Source: Stenotrophomonas tumulicola
Lineage (GTDB): Bacteria > Pseudomonadota > Gammaproteobacteria > Xanthomonadales > Xanthomonadaceae
Assembly: GCF_014117215.1 (NCBI RefSeq)
Contig: NZ_JACGXS010000001.1
Location: forward strand, 620,001-684,000
Direction: 5' to 3'
DNA: 64,000 nt
The position numbers were made by a program, and so were the translations under genes. The notes beneath the pieces were generated by a model. It made no database searches. It was not told the DNA's origin and worked only from the letters and a program-made list of their open reading frames with translations. Positions 55,582 through 63,679 of this stretch are shown here, one piece after another. The first letter of the stretch is position 1; the number at the start of each line of letters is the position of its first letter.

Positions 55582-57741
55582 ATGAGCTCGGGCTCACCGG
55601 CTTCCAGCGATGACATGCGCGAGTGCCTGGAGCAGGCACTGGAACAGGTGCGCCGGCTGCGCATGATCATCGATGGCAGCGCGGCCGGCACCTGGGAATG
55701 GAATCCGCAGAGCGGCTGGATGCAGGTAAACGAGCGCTGGGCGGAGATCGTCGGTTACGCGCTGCACGAGTTGCAGCCGGTATCTTCCGATACGTTCGTG
55801 CAGTTGGTGCACCCGGACGACCTGCAGCGCTCGGACGCCGCGCTGCAGGCGCATTTCGATGGGCTGGCTGCGCATTACGAGTGCCTGCTGCGCATGCGCC
55901 ACCGCGATGGCCGATGGGTCTGGGTGCAGGACCGCGGCCGTGTCTACGAATGGGACGGGCAGGGCAGGCCGCTGTGGATGGCCGGTGCGCACGCCGATGT
56001 GAGCGACCTGCAGCAGGCACGCCATGACGTGGCCGGTGCACGGCAGCGGCTGCAGGCAATCGTGGATGCATCCGACGAAGTGGCGGTGATCGTGACCGAT
56101 GTGCAGGGCGTGATCACGCTGTTCAATTCCGGCGCCGAACGGCTGCTGGGGTATCGCGCCGAAGAGGTGGTCGGGCAGGCCAGCCCGGTGCTGTTCCACG
56201 ATGAGCAGGAAGTGCAGGCGTTCCTGCAGGCGCAGCCGGCGACGGAAGGGGCCGGGCTGGATCTGTTTGCCATCTTCAGTGCGCGGGCGCGCGAGCATAC
56301 GTTTTCGCGGCAATGGACGTTCCTGCGCAAGGATGGCCAGCACCGCCAGGTGCGCCTGTCGATCAGTGCGCTGTCCGATGCGCAGGGCGAGGTCACCGGC
56401 TTCGTGGGCATGGCCACCGACGTGACCGAGATGCTGCAGGCGCGTGCCGAAGCGCGGCTGGCGGAGGAAACCTTCGCCGGCGCCTTCACCAGTGCCGCGC
56501 TGGGCATGGCGCTGGTGTCGCTGGACGGCACGTGGCTGGACGTCAACGAGGCGCTATGCCGGATCCTCGGCTATTCCCGCCAGGAACTGCTGCAGGTCGA
56601 TTTCCAGCAGCTTACCCATCCGGATGACCTGCCGGCGGAACTGCAGATGGTGCAGGACCTGCTTGCCGGGGAGCGTGCGCACTTCCATCTTGAAAAGCGC
56701 TACGTCGGTCGTGATGGCAACCTGGTGTGGGCGCGGCTGTCGGTATCGCTGGTGCGCGACGAGCGCGGTGATCCGCTGCACTTCGTGTCGCAGATCCAGG
56801 ACGTGAGCGCGCAGCGGGCCAGCGAGCAACGCCTGGTGGATACCGAACAGCGCAGCCGCATCACCCTGGATGCGGTGACCGACCTGGTGCTGAGCGTGGA
56901 CATGCAGGGGCGGATAGAACACGTGAACGCGGCGGCGCGGCACTGGCTCGCCCACGGCGCGGCGGATGCGCTGCACGGGCGTTTCGTGGGCGAGGTGATG
57001 CAGCTGACCACCGAATATGCACCGCTGTCGCCGCTGGACCTGTCGGTGCTGCTGGACCCGGATGGCAACGCCGTGGACCTGCATTCGGACCTGCTGCTGG
57101 TGCACGCCCACGGCCACGTGCCGATCGACCTGTCGCAGGCCTGGCTGCACGACGATGGCGGCGCGTTGCGGGGGGCGGTCTGGGTGATCCGTGACGTCAC
57201 CCAGTTGCGTGCCCGCCAGCGTGAAGCACGCCAGCTGGCCGAACTGGATCCGCTGACCGACCTGGTCAACCGGCGCGGCTTCGAGGCGCACCTGCAGCAG
57301 GCCATCGCCCGTCTCGAGCGCACCGGCCAGGCGGCATCGCTGATGTTCATCGACCTGGACCGCTTCAAGCCGGTCAACGATACCTGGGGGCATCTTGCCG
57401 GTGACGCGGTGTTGTGGGCAGTGGCCAATGTGCTGCGCCAGGGCGTGCGCGATTCGGACGTGGTGGCCCGGCTGGGTGGCGACGAGTTCGCGGTGATCCT
57501 GGTGGGATGTTCGCTGCGGCGCGCGCGCCGGATCGCCGGCGACCTGCTGCATGCCATCGGGGGGCTGGAGATTCCCTGGGAAGGGCAGCAGCTGCGCGTC
57601 GGCGCCAGCATCGGCATCGCATCCATCCAGCCGGGGATGCGCGTGGACGAAGCGGTGGCATCGGCCGATGCGCAGTGTTACCGCGCCAAGGCAGCCGGAC
57701 GCAACAACGTGCAGACCGAAAAAGGGGACGGAGGGAATTAA
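55582..57741 (+). CDS. diguanylate cyclase with multiple PAS domains
   Basis: 719 residues from ATG 55582 (later ATG 55615 is possible; the open frame extends up to 55192 inside tex). Order: PAS 1 (about 25-155; GTWEWNPQSGWMQV), PAS 2 (about 160-285), PAS 3 (about 295-415; GMALVSLDGTWLDVNEALCRILGYS), PAS 4 (about 420-545), GGDEF (about 555-715). The catalytic LGGDEFAVIL lies near residue 630, and DPLTDLVNRRGF starts the domain. Soluble; makes c-di-GMP in response to ligand sensed by a PAS. An RxxD inhibitory site is not evident. A 28-bp inverted repeat covers the stop codon. Confidence 0.92.
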   Translation: MSSGSPASSDDMRECLEQALEQVRRLRMIIDGSAAGTWEWNPQSGWMQVNERWAEIVGYALHELQPVSSDTFVQLVHPDDLQRSDAALQAHFDGLAAHYECLLRMRHRDGRWVWVQDRGRVYEWDGQGRPLWMAGAHADVSDLQQARHDVAGARQRLQAIVDASDEVAVIVTDVQGVITLFNSGAERLLGYRAEEVVGQASPVLFHDEQEVQAFLQAQPATEGAGLDLFAIFSARAREHTFSRQWTFLRKDGQHRQVRLSISALSDAQGEVTGFVGMATDVTEMLQARAEARLAEETFAGAFTSAALGMALVSLDGTWLDVNEALCRILGYSRQELLQVDFQQLTHPDDLPAELQMVQDLLAGERAHFHLEKRYVGRDGNLVWARLSVSLVRDERGDPLHFVSQIQDVSAQRASEQRLVDTEQRSRITLDAVTDLVLSVDMQGRIEHVNAAARHWLAHGAADALHGRFVGEVMQLTTEYAPLSPLDLSVLLDPDGNAVDLHSDLLLVHAHGHVPIDLSQAWLHDDGGALRGAVWVIRDVTQLRARQREARQLAELDPLTDLVNRRGFEAHLQQAIARLERTGQAASLMFIDLDRFKPVNDTWGHLAGDAVLWAVANVLRQGVRDSDVVARLGGDEFAVILVGCSLRRARRIAGDLLHAIGGLEIPWEGQQLRVGASIGIASIQPGMRVDEAVASADAQCYRAKAAGRNNVQTEKGDGGN

Positions 57742-57773
57742 GTGAACTTAATTTCCTCCGTCCCCTTTTTCGG
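57716..57773. repeat. 28-bp inverted repeat spanning a stop codon
   Basis: CCGAAAAAGGGGACGGAG... (57716-57743) and its near-perfect complement (57746-57773; one G:T pair), separated by 2 bases. It covers the last eight codons of the diguanylate cyclase and ends in a T5 run, so it would be an efficient terminator on both strands. The core GGGGACGGAGG(A/G)AATTAAG is one I remember from dispersed repeats next to IS200-like REP transposases, an association that I cannot confirm here. Confidence 0.8.
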
Positions 57774-57837
57774 TTCTCAGCTGATGAGAGCGGTGCGCGA
57801 CACACTGCTCCCCACCTTCAGACAGATGGGGAACGGC

Positions 57838-58053
57838 ATGGCAGGTTGGGATCGACAGGTACTTCGCGCATATGCACCCGCAGTCATTGCCTGGCTGGCA
57901 GCCGTGGCCGGGTGGATGCTGCTGGAACGGGTGCCACTGCAGGCGCTGCAGCTGGAACCGGCGCTGCTGCTGCGCTGGGCGGTGGCCGTGCTGCTGGTGG
58001 CCACGTTCGGCCACGGTGGCTGGGTCAGCTGGCGCCTGTGGCGGACGCGTTGA
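57838..58053 (+). CDS. small membrane protein
   Basis: 71 residues from ATG 57838 (GGGGAACG upstream); ATG 57826 is also possible, and the frame is open to 57742 but there within the inverted repeat. Two hydrophobic segments (about 8-27 and 37-55). No family recognised. It lies between the strong inverted repeat and the tRNA cluster on the opposite strand, with a shared terminator. Confidence 0.5.
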   Translation: MAGWDRQVLRAYAPAVIAWLAAVAGWMLLERVPLQALQLEPALLLRWAVAVLLVATFGHGGWVSWRLWRTR

Positions 58054-58054
58054 G

Positions 58055-58090
58055 GCAACAAAAAAGCCAGGCGATCGGCCTGGCTTTCTT
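58055..58090 (-). terminator. intrinsic terminator after tRNA-Leu
   Basis: AAGCCAGGC - loop - GCCTGGCTT followed on the minus strand by TTTTTTGTTG. Ends the tRNA-Leu transcript; it can also act on the plus strand for the small membrane gene ending at 58053. Confidence 0.85.
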
Positions 58091-58098
58091 GATTTTCC

Positions 58099-58184
58099 TG
58101 GTGCCGGTGAAAGGACTCGAACCTTCATGGGGTTGCCCCCGGCTGATTTTGAGTCAGCTGCGTATACCATTCCGCCACACCGGC
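58099..58184 (-). tRNA. tRNA-Leu(CAA)
   Basis: 86 bases with encoded CCA. Acceptor GCCGGTG/CACCGGC, anticodon loop CTCAAAA (CAA), long variable arm as for class II tRNA, T-loop GGTTCGAGTCC. Reads UUG codons. Confidence 0.95.
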
Positions 58185-58280
58185 AGCGTGGCCGCGTAGT
58201 GTAATGAAATTCGTGCCGTACGCATAGGGTTGGCGCACGTCGCGCCGCGGTTTTCCGCGCGACCACAGCCAGGCGTAGGA

Positions 58281-58310
58281 AAAGAAAAACCCGGCCGAAG
58301 CCGGGTTTCT
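58281..58310 (-). terminator. intrinsic terminator after tRNA-Glu
   Basis: AAACCCGGC - CGAA - GCCGGGTTT with TTTTTCTTTTCC following on the minus strand. It separates the tRNA-Glu/Ala transcript from tRNA-Leu. Confidence 0.85.
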
Positions 58311-58317
58311 GCAGAAT

Positions 58318-58393
58318 TGGCGTCCCCACGGGGATTCGAACCCCGGTCGCCACCGTGAAAGGGTGATGTCCTAGGCCTCTAGACGATGGGGAC
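58318..58393 (-). tRNA. tRNA-Glu(TTC), copy 1
   Basis: 76 bases with encoded CCA; acceptor GTCCCCA/TGGGGAC, anticodon loop CTTTCAC (TTC), T-loop GGTTCGAATCC. Identical to the other two Glu copies in the regions compared. Confidence 0.95.
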
Positions 58394-58444
58394 GCACGAA
58401 AACTTCAAGTTGTACTGCTTTCCAGGCGGCCTAATGCCTGAAAG

Positions 58445-58520
58445 TGGTGGAGCCAAGCGGGATCGAACCGCTGACCTCCTGCATGCCATGCAGGCGCTCT
58501 CCCAGCTGAGCTATGGCCCC
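58445..58520 (-). tRNA. tRNA-Ala(GGC), copy 1
   Basis: 76 bases with encoded CCA; acceptor GGGGCCA/TGGCTCC, anticodon loop ATGGCAT (GGC), T-loop GGTTCGATCCC. Upstream of Glu copy 1 in the transcript. Confidence 0.95.
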
Positions 58521-58564
58521 ACTAAAACGTCGGTTGCCTGCATGGGCAGGTTCCCGGATAAAAC

Positions 58565-58640
58565 TGGCGTCCCCACGGGGATTCGAACCCCGGTCGCCAC
58601 CGTGAAAGGGTGATGTCCTAGGCCTCTAGACGATGGGGAC
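58565..58640 (-). tRNA. tRNA-Glu(TTC), copy 2
   Basis: 76 bases; same sequence as copy 1 and 247 bases from it. The Glu-Ala unit including its spacer (ATTCAAGTTGTAC-like) is duplicated almost exactly. Confidence 0.95.
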
Positions 58641-58692
58641 GCACGAAAAGCTTCAAGTTGTACAACCTTCCAGACGGCCTAATGCCTGAAAG

Positions 58693-58768
58693 TGGTGGAG
58701 CCAAGCGGGATCGAACCGCTGACCTCCTGCATGCCATGCAGGCGCTCTCCCAGCTGAGCTATGGCCCC
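58693..58768 (-). tRNA. tRNA-Ala(GGC), copy 2
   Basis: 76 bases; same as Ala copy 1, 248 bases away. Anticodon GGC, encoded CCA. Confidence 0.95.
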
Positions 58769-58904
58769 GTTTAACCGAGCCGCCTATCATACCGGCACAT
58801 TCACATTTGTGGAAGCCTTTTCTGCTTCCCCCGACGCCTGCATCGTCCATCACCGGGAGTGAAGGGGATGCAACGCGCCACGTGATGAATACCGAAGGCG
58901 AAGA

Positions 58905-58932
58905 ACAAAAAAGACCCGGTTTCGGCCGGGTC
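58905..58932 (-). terminator. intrinsic terminator after third tRNA-Glu
   Basis: GACCCGG - loop - CCGGGTC with TCTTTTTTGTTC on the minus strand. It ends the transcript of the rightmost Ala/Glu pair, so the first two pairs likely have their own promoter in 58769-58904. Confidence 0.75.
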
Positions 58933-58950
58933 CCTGTTGTTCCAGATGAG

Positions 58951-59026
58951 TGGCGTCCCCACGGGGATTCGAACCCCGGTCGCCACCGTGAAAGGGTGAT
59001 GTCCTAGGCCTCTAGACGATGGGGAC
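58951..59026 (-). tRNA. tRNA-Glu(TTC), copy 3
   Basis: 76 bases; anticodon loop CTTTCAC. Same sequence as the other copies. Lies 386 bases from copy 2 because the intervening spacer is longer and carries a terminator. Confidence 0.95.
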
Positions 59027-59079
59027 GCAGATCTCATCAATTTCATTGGCGACCTTCCGACGGCCTAATGCCGGAAGTT

Positions 59080-59155
59080 TGGTGGAGCCAAGCGGGATCG
59101 AACCGCTGACCTCCTGCATGCCATGCAGGCGCTCTCCCAGCTGAGCTATGGCCCC
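59080..59155 (-). tRNA. tRNA-Ala(GGC), copy 3
   Basis: 76 bases; anticodon loop ATGGCAT (GGC), encoded CCA. First gene of the minus-strand tRNA cluster. Confidence 0.95.
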
Positions 59156-59464
59156 ACGTCGCTGAGGTGCGAAATCATAGCGATGGCCCCCGGGGTTGGC
59201 AAGCATTTTCGGCAGTGCGGGCGCTTGGCCCGCTGCGCCCCTGTCCCGCGTGTTCACCCGCGTTCAGGAGCCTCTTCAACTGTGACGGTGATCAAATCGG
59301 GAGTGAGGTCCACCCTCCGTACCTGCTGATCAATGCGAGAAGTGACGCAGATTGCAGCTTTCTTCATAGCCGCCGCCTGTGTGCGATTCCTACCCTGCAG
59401 CCACCGAAGAGTCACGCCATCAATGGCGCCGGCTCGGTTCGTGGCGAGGCAAGAGGAGGAGCAG
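59156..59464. other. intergenic region with divergent promoters, no gene supported
   Basis: 309 bases between tRNA-Ala copy 3 and the AraC-type gene. It must hold the tRNA promoter (minus) and the promoter of the regulator gene. Contains AGGAGGAG at 59452-59459, the ribosome-binding site of that gene. A short minus-strand frame (59254-59568) crosses it but overlaps the regulator's N-terminus, and I do not treat it as a gene. Confidence 0.5.
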
Positions 59465-60514
59465 ATGGACGCACACAAGAACGACCTGACTGAAATTGCT
59501 GTAGTGGAATACCCCGGCGCCGATCCGTCGGCGGCATCGATGTTGGCCGAGATGGCCCACGTCGGCAATCGCCTGGCGCAACAGCAAGGCCGTCATACCG
59601 CGCGCATCCTGGTGTCGCGCTGGGTGATGGCGGCCGATGGCGGCGGACCGCAGCGCGTCGCCGGCGCCGAACTGCTGGATGCGACCGTGCCAGCCATCAT
59701 CGCCTTGCCCGGACAGGTCAGCCAGAACGGACAGATCCGTGACGAGGCGATCCTGCTGGACTGGCTCAGTGCCCACTATGACGGCGGCAGCCTGCTGGCG
59801 GCGGTGAATGACGGAATCGGCGTGCTTTCACGCGCAGGCCTGCTGGCCGGACGTGCCGTGGCCAGCCTGGACGCGACCCGGTTCCCCGGCCTGAGCGCAC
59901 AGAACGGCAGTTGGGTACCGAGCGAGCGGCTGCTCGTCGACGATGGTGACCTGCTCACTGTCAGCGGCCCGCAGGCATGGCGCTTCCTCGGCCTGCGCCT
60001 GCTGTACCGGGTGCACGGCCAGGGCGTGATGGCGGCCGTGGCCCAGCAGCAGGGCATCGTGGTGCCGGCGGGCATGCAGCAGGACCTGGAACGTTTCAGC
60101 GCCAACTTCGCCCATGGCGATCGTGACGTGCTGAAGGCCCAGCGCTGGTTGCACACCACGGCGGCACGCGGGGCCACGCTGGGAGCGATCTGCCAGGCAT
60201 CCGGGCTGGAGCCGCGTACGCTGCAGCGCCGTTTCCTGAAGGCCACCGGCCTGCGGCCGATCGAATACTGCCAGCGCCTGCGCATTGCCAAGGCGCAGTT
60301 GCTGTTGCAGCAGGGCGGGGCCATCGACGAAGTGGCATGGGGCGTGGGCTATGCGGACCAGAGCGCGTTCCGGCGCCTGTTCCTGCGCATCGTCGGCATG
60401 ACGCCGGCTACTTACCGGCGGATGGTCGCCGGCAAGCTGCGCGATCGCGTGGCAGCGCCTGCACCCTCGCTGATGGGAACACCGGTGCGGCCGATTGATC
60501 GCCATGCAGCCTGA
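59465..60514 (+). CDS. GlxA-family AraC transcription regulator
   Basis: 349 residues. N-terminal DJ-1/PfpI-like domain (about 10-175; DGGSLLAAVNDGIGVLSRAGLL carries the position of the usual Cys, here not Cys) and C-terminal AraC HTH pair (LGAICQASGLEPRTLQRRFLKATGLRPIEYCQRLR, then IDEVAWGVGYADQSAFRRLFLRI, about 240-320). AGGAGGAG precedes ATG 59465; the 44 codons upstream are not used. It probably controls the adjacent redox genes (same strand, 80-base gap), which is inference. Confidence 0.88.
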   Translation: MDAHKNDLTEIAVVEYPGADPSAASMLAEMAHVGNRLAQQQGRHTARILVSRWVMAADGGGPQRVAGAELLDATVPAIIALPGQVSQNGQIRDEAILLDWLSAHYDGGSLLAAVNDGIGVLSRAGLLAGRAVASLDATRFPGLSAQNGSWVPSERLLVDDGDLLTVSGPQAWRFLGLRLLYRVHGQGVMAAVAQQQGIVVPAGMQQDLERFSANFAHGDRDVLKAQRWLHTTAARGATLGAICQASGLEPRTLQRRFLKATGLRPIEYCQRLRIAKAQLLLQQGGAIDEVAWGVGYADQSAFRRLFLRIVGMTPATYRRMVAGKLRDRVAAPAPSLMGTPVRPIDRHAA

Positions 60515-60594
60515 ATGGGATCCGATGGCTTGCCTTGCACTGGACAGGGTGGTCGGACAGCATCGATCACCGTGAACAGAGGCAGGAGTCGTCG

Positions 60595-61395
60595 ATGCTG
60601 AGCCTGGGGCCAGTACCACTTTCGGTGGTGCTGGCCGTTTCTTCGCTGCTGGTCGCCCTGCTGGCGGCACGTCTGTGGCCGCGCCCCGCGGGGGTTTCAT
60701 GGCGTCCCGCCAATGCGCTGCTGATCGACATGTTCCTGCTTGGCCTGCTGGGCGCGCGGCTGGTCTTCGTGCTGCGCCATGGCGCGCAATACCTCGCAGA
60801 TCCGTGGTCGGTGCTGCGTATCGGCGATGGTGGCTTCGACCTTCCTGGCTTCCTGCTGGTGGCGTGCGCATGGGCTGGCTGGAAGCTGCGACGGCTGCCG
60901 GGCCTGCGGGTGCCGGTGCTGGCAGGTGCGTTGCTGGCCCTGCTGGGCTGGGGCGGCATGTCGATGGGGCTGGAACGCTGGCAGGCACATCACGTGCAGT
61001 TGCCGGCGTTGGCCCTGCAGGACCTGCAGGGTGCACCGGTAGTGCTGGCTGCCGTGCCGGGCCAGCCAACGGTGGTGAATCTGTGGGCCAGCTGGTGTGG
61101 CCCGTGCGTGCGTGAAATGCCCGTGCTGGCCAAGGCCCAGCGGAGTCACGCGCAGGTGCGCTTCCTGTTCGTCAACCAGGGCGAGGACGCCGCTACCGTG
61201 CGCGGATTCCTGCAGCTGCATGCGCCGCAACTGCAGGGTGTGCTGCTGGATGAAGAGGCAGCGACATCCGAAGCATTGGGGGCCAAAGCCTATCCCAGCA
61301 CGCTGTTCTTCGATGGACAGGGCCGGCTTCGCGAAATGCACCTGGGCGAACTGACCGCCGCGGGGCTTGAACACAAATTGCGCCGGCTACGGTAG
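60595..61395 (+). CDS. membrane protein with C-terminal TlpA-like thioredoxin domain
   Basis: 266 residues from ATG 60595 (CAGGAG upstream). The first 130 have three to four transmembrane helices and a segment LLGARLVFVLRHGAQYLADPW that resembles the corresponding part of prolipoprotein diacylglyceryl transferase (Lgt), but shorter and without the Lgt active-site arginine motif. The last 130 are a TlpA/ResA-like thioredoxin fold with NLWASWCGPCVREMPVL (CxxC about residues 168-171) and YPSTLFFDGQG. Expected as periplasmic disulfide reductase fed from the membrane. Followed by dsbG after 29 bases. Confidence 0.82.
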   Translation: MLSLGPVPLSVVLAVSSLLVALLAARLWPRPAGVSWRPANALLIDMFLLGLLGARLVFVLRHGAQYLADPWSVLRIGDGGFDLPGFLLVACAWAGWKLRRLPGLRVPVLAGALLALLGWGGMSMGLERWQAHHVQLPALALQDLQGAPVVLAAVPGQPTVVNLWASWCGPCVREMPVLAKAQRSHAQVRFLFVNQGEDAATVRGFLQLHAPQLQGVLLDEEAATSEALGAKAYPSTLFFDGQGRLREMHLGELTAAGLEHKLRRLR

Positions 61396-61424
61396 CCTGC
61401 GCTGGCATCCCATAAGGAGTTTCC

Positions 61425-62249
61425 ATGTTGTCCATTTCCCTGCGCGTCGCTCCGTCGGCGCTGGTGTTGCCGATCCTGCTGGCGCTTGCCGGTTGTGGCC
61501 AGGCCCAGACCCCGCAGAAGCCGACCGACGGCAAGCCCGCTGCAGCCAGTGCCGGTGCCCATCCGGACGTGTTGAAGGGTATTGAAAAGCATGGCTTCGA
61601 GGTGGTCGGTGAGTTCGATGCGCCGGGTGGCCTGCGTGGGTTCGCTGGCGTGGTCGGCGGGCAGCAGCCCGCCGCTGCGTACGTGACGCCCGACGGCAAG
61701 CACGTGCTGGTAGGCAGCCTGTTCGATGCCGAGGGCAATGACGTGGCCAAGGACCAGCTGGAGCAGAAGGTCGCCGGCCCGATGACCGAGAAGATCTGGA
61801 AGCAGTTGGAATCCAGTGCCTGGGTGGCCGATGGCAAGGCCAATGCACCGCGCGTGGTCTATACCTTCAGCGATGCCAACTGCCCGTATTGCCACAAATT
61901 CTGGGAGGCGGCGCGCCCGTGGGTTGATGCAGGCAAGGTGCAACTGCGCCACATCATGGTCGGGGTGATCCGCGAGGACAGCCCGGGCAAGGCAGCGGCG
62001 ATCCTGTCGGCGAAGGATCCCAGCGCGGCCTTGCTGCAGAATGAAACCGGGTTCCAGACCGGTGGCATCAAGCCGGTCGCCATCAGCGCCGACGTGTCGC
62101 GCAAGCTGGACGCCAACCAGGTGTTGATGGTGGAAATGGGCTTCCAGGGCACGCCCGGCATCCTGTTCAAGGATGAGAAGGGCAGTGTGCAGCGCCGCTC
62201 CGGCATGCCGCAGGGCGCGGACATGGACCTGGTGCTCGGCCCGCGTTGA
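61425..62249 (+). CDS. dsbG: thiol:disulfide interchange protein DsbG
   Basis: 274 residues. Signal sequence with a lipobox-like LALAGCG, so it may be lipid-anchored, which is unusual for E. coli DsbG. N-terminal dimerisation domain (about 45-130), then thioredoxin fold with active site FSDANCPYCHKFWEAARPWV (CPYC about residues 150-153) and GFQGTPGILFKDEKG with the cis-Pro. DsbG protects or isomerises protein thiols in the periplasm; the upstream TlpA-like protein could keep it reduced. Confidence 0.88.
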   Translation: MLSISLRVAPSALVLPILLALAGCGQAQTPQKPTDGKPAAASAGAHPDVLKGIEKHGFEVVGEFDAPGGLRGFAGVVGGQQPAAAYVTPDGKHVLVGSLFDAEGNDVAKDQLEQKVAGPMTEKIWKQLESSAWVADGKANAPRVVYTFSDANCPYCHKFWEAARPWVDAGKVQLRHIMVGVIREDSPGKAAAILSAKDPSAALLQNETGFQTGGIKPVAISADVSRKLDANQVLMVEMGFQGTPGILFKDEKGSVQRRSGMPQGADMDLVLGPR

Positions 62250-62256
62250 GTTGGGT

Positions 62257-62331
62257 GACGGCCGCAGGCCGTCGTGGGTGACGACGGTTGATCGTCACCC
62301 GTTACGCCAGCGGGGCATGGCCCCGCTCTAC
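62257..62331. repeat. three hairpins between convergent dsbG and yggS
   Basis: GACGGCC GCA GGCCGTC (62257-62273), GGGTGACGA ... TCGTCACCC (62276-62300) and AGCGGGGC ATG GCCCCGCT followed by CTAC (62309-62331, SMAG type on the minus strand). They probably terminate both convergent transcripts. Confidence 0.8.
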
Positions 62332-63095
62332 CTGGGCGCCGGCCAGTAAAAACTGTCCGGCGTAGCCCGCGACCCGAAGATGGCCTGGCCGACGCGCACC
62401 ACTGTCGCGCCTTCTTCGATGGCGATCTCGAAATCGCCGGACATGCCCATCGACAGCTCCTCCACGCTCACCGTGGCCGGCACCTGCGCACGAAGCTGCC
62501 CACGCAGTTCGCGCAGGCGCACGAAGCAGGCACGCACGCGTGCGGCATCCGGGGTGAATTCGGCGAGGGTCATCAGCCCACGCACCTGCAGCCGATCGAA
62601 TGCAGCAAGCGCCTGCAGGAAGTCGTGCACCTGCGCTGGCTGCAGCCCGTACTTGCTGGTTTCGGCCGACGTATTGACCTGGACGAAGACGTCCAGCTGG
62701 CGGTCTTCAACCTGCAGGCGTTGCTGCAGCGCGTCGGCCACGCGCAGGCTGTCCAACGCCTGGAATTCATCGGCGAAACGCGCAACGTCGCGCGCCTTGT
62801 TGGTCTGCAGGTGGCCGATCACCGACCAGCGCAGGCCGGCCAGGTCGGCCAGTGCGGCGGCCTTGCGCTGCGCCTCCTGCACCTTGTTCTCGCCCAGCCC
62901 ACGACATCCTGCGGCCCAGGCCATGCGCAGGTGCGCCTCGTCGACGGTCTTGCTGACCGGAAGCAGCCGTACCTCGGCCGGATCGCGGCCAACGCGCTGG
63001 CAGGCAGCGGCGATGCGCTCGCGCACGGCCTGGATGTTGCGCGCCAGCGCGTCCACGCTGTCGGCCTGCGGCCAGGGGGGGGGAATCAGGGACAT
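62328..63095 (-). CDS. yggS: YggS-type pyridoxal phosphate homeostasis protein
   Basis: 255 residues; binds PLP in a TIM-barrel alanine-racemase-like fold without known catalytic activity. LLPVSKTVDEAHLRMAWAAG contains the PLP lysine (about residue 49); GENKVQEA, then WSVIGHLQTNKAR, and LSMGMSGDFEIAIEEGATVVRVG are hallmarks. Codons 5-7 form a run of nine C (ATT CCC CCC CCC), a possible slippage site. Start ATG 63095; GTG four codons upstream also in frame. Next to convergent dsbG. Confidence 0.95.
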   Translation of the reverse strand: MSLIPPPWPQADSVDALARNIQAVRERIAAACQRVGRDPAEVRLLPVSKTVDEAHLRMAWAAGCRGLGENKVQEAQRKAAALADLAGLRWSVIGHLQTNKARDVARFADEFQALDSLRVADALQQRLQVEDRQLDVFVQVNTSAETSKYGLQPAQVHDFLQALAAFDRLQVRGLMTLAEFTPDAARVRACFVRLRELRGQLRAQVPATVSVEELSMGMSGDFEIAIEEGATVVRVGQAIFGSRATPDSFYWPAPR

Positions 63096-63172
63096 GGGCA
63101 ATTCCACGGGGATGCAACAGCCGGCCAGTGTCGCCGCAGGGCGCTGCGAAGGCCAGCCCGATGGCCGCGGCT

Positions 63173-63679
63173 TCAGGGCGCGGCCTGGGCGCCCGGCTTT
63201 ACGTAATGGGTGCGGCCGCCGTCATCGATGAACATCAGCTCCGGCAGGCCCTGCCACGACGTGAGCATCGCACCGGTATTGTTCTGGTGTTTCACCATGA
63301 GCGTCGCGCCCCGGTCCGGGTTGGCGACCACCTTGAACACTTCGGTGGAGGAGGTGGCATCGTCCAGGGTCAGCAGGGCTTCGCCGCCGGTATCGGTGGT
63401 TCCGTAGCCGCCGCGTTCGGATCCATCGGGGCCCAGCAGAACCAGGCCGGACAGCGGTGCGGCGCGAGGTGGTAGCGGATTGCCGGCGGAAGTGGGATCG
63501 GGCACCGGCGCGCCAAGGATCAGCCGTGCCTGTCCGTGGGCATCGGAGATGACCAGTCCACGTGCGTTGAGCACGCGTTGCGGTGATTCCAGCTGATGCT
63601 GCCGCCATGCCGTCCAGCCACAAGCCAGCAGGGCGCACGAGGAAACGATGAGGGCGGCAGTGCTGAGGGCACGCGTCAT
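63173..63679 (-). CDS. small exported protein, function unknown
   Basis: 168 residues from ATG 63679, with AAGGAG 7 bases upstream. N-terminal hydrophobic segment (about 7-22), possibly lipoprotein-like (LLACG) or a membrane anchor, then a soluble domain with GLVISDAHGQARLILGAPV, DGSERGGYGTTDTGGEALLTL and EVFKVVANPDRGATLMV. Reminiscent of short beta-rich repeat proteins, but no family recognised. Between yggS and the right edge of the window. Confidence 0.75.
   Translation of the reverse strand: MTRALSTAALIVSSCALLACGWTAWRQHQLESPQRVLNARGLVISDAHGQARLILGAPVPDPTSAGNPLPPRAAPLSGLVLLGPDGSERGGYGTTDTGGEALLTLDDATSSTEVFKVVANPDRGATLMVKHQNNTGAMLTSWQGLPELMFIDDGGRTHYVKPGAQAAP

Noticed and set aside
59254-59568. 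104-codon minus-strand frame upstream of the GlxA-type regulator
   Set aside because: Overlaps the regulator's start region and has no ribosome-binding site or known family; it could be a small gene in part, but the support is too weak.
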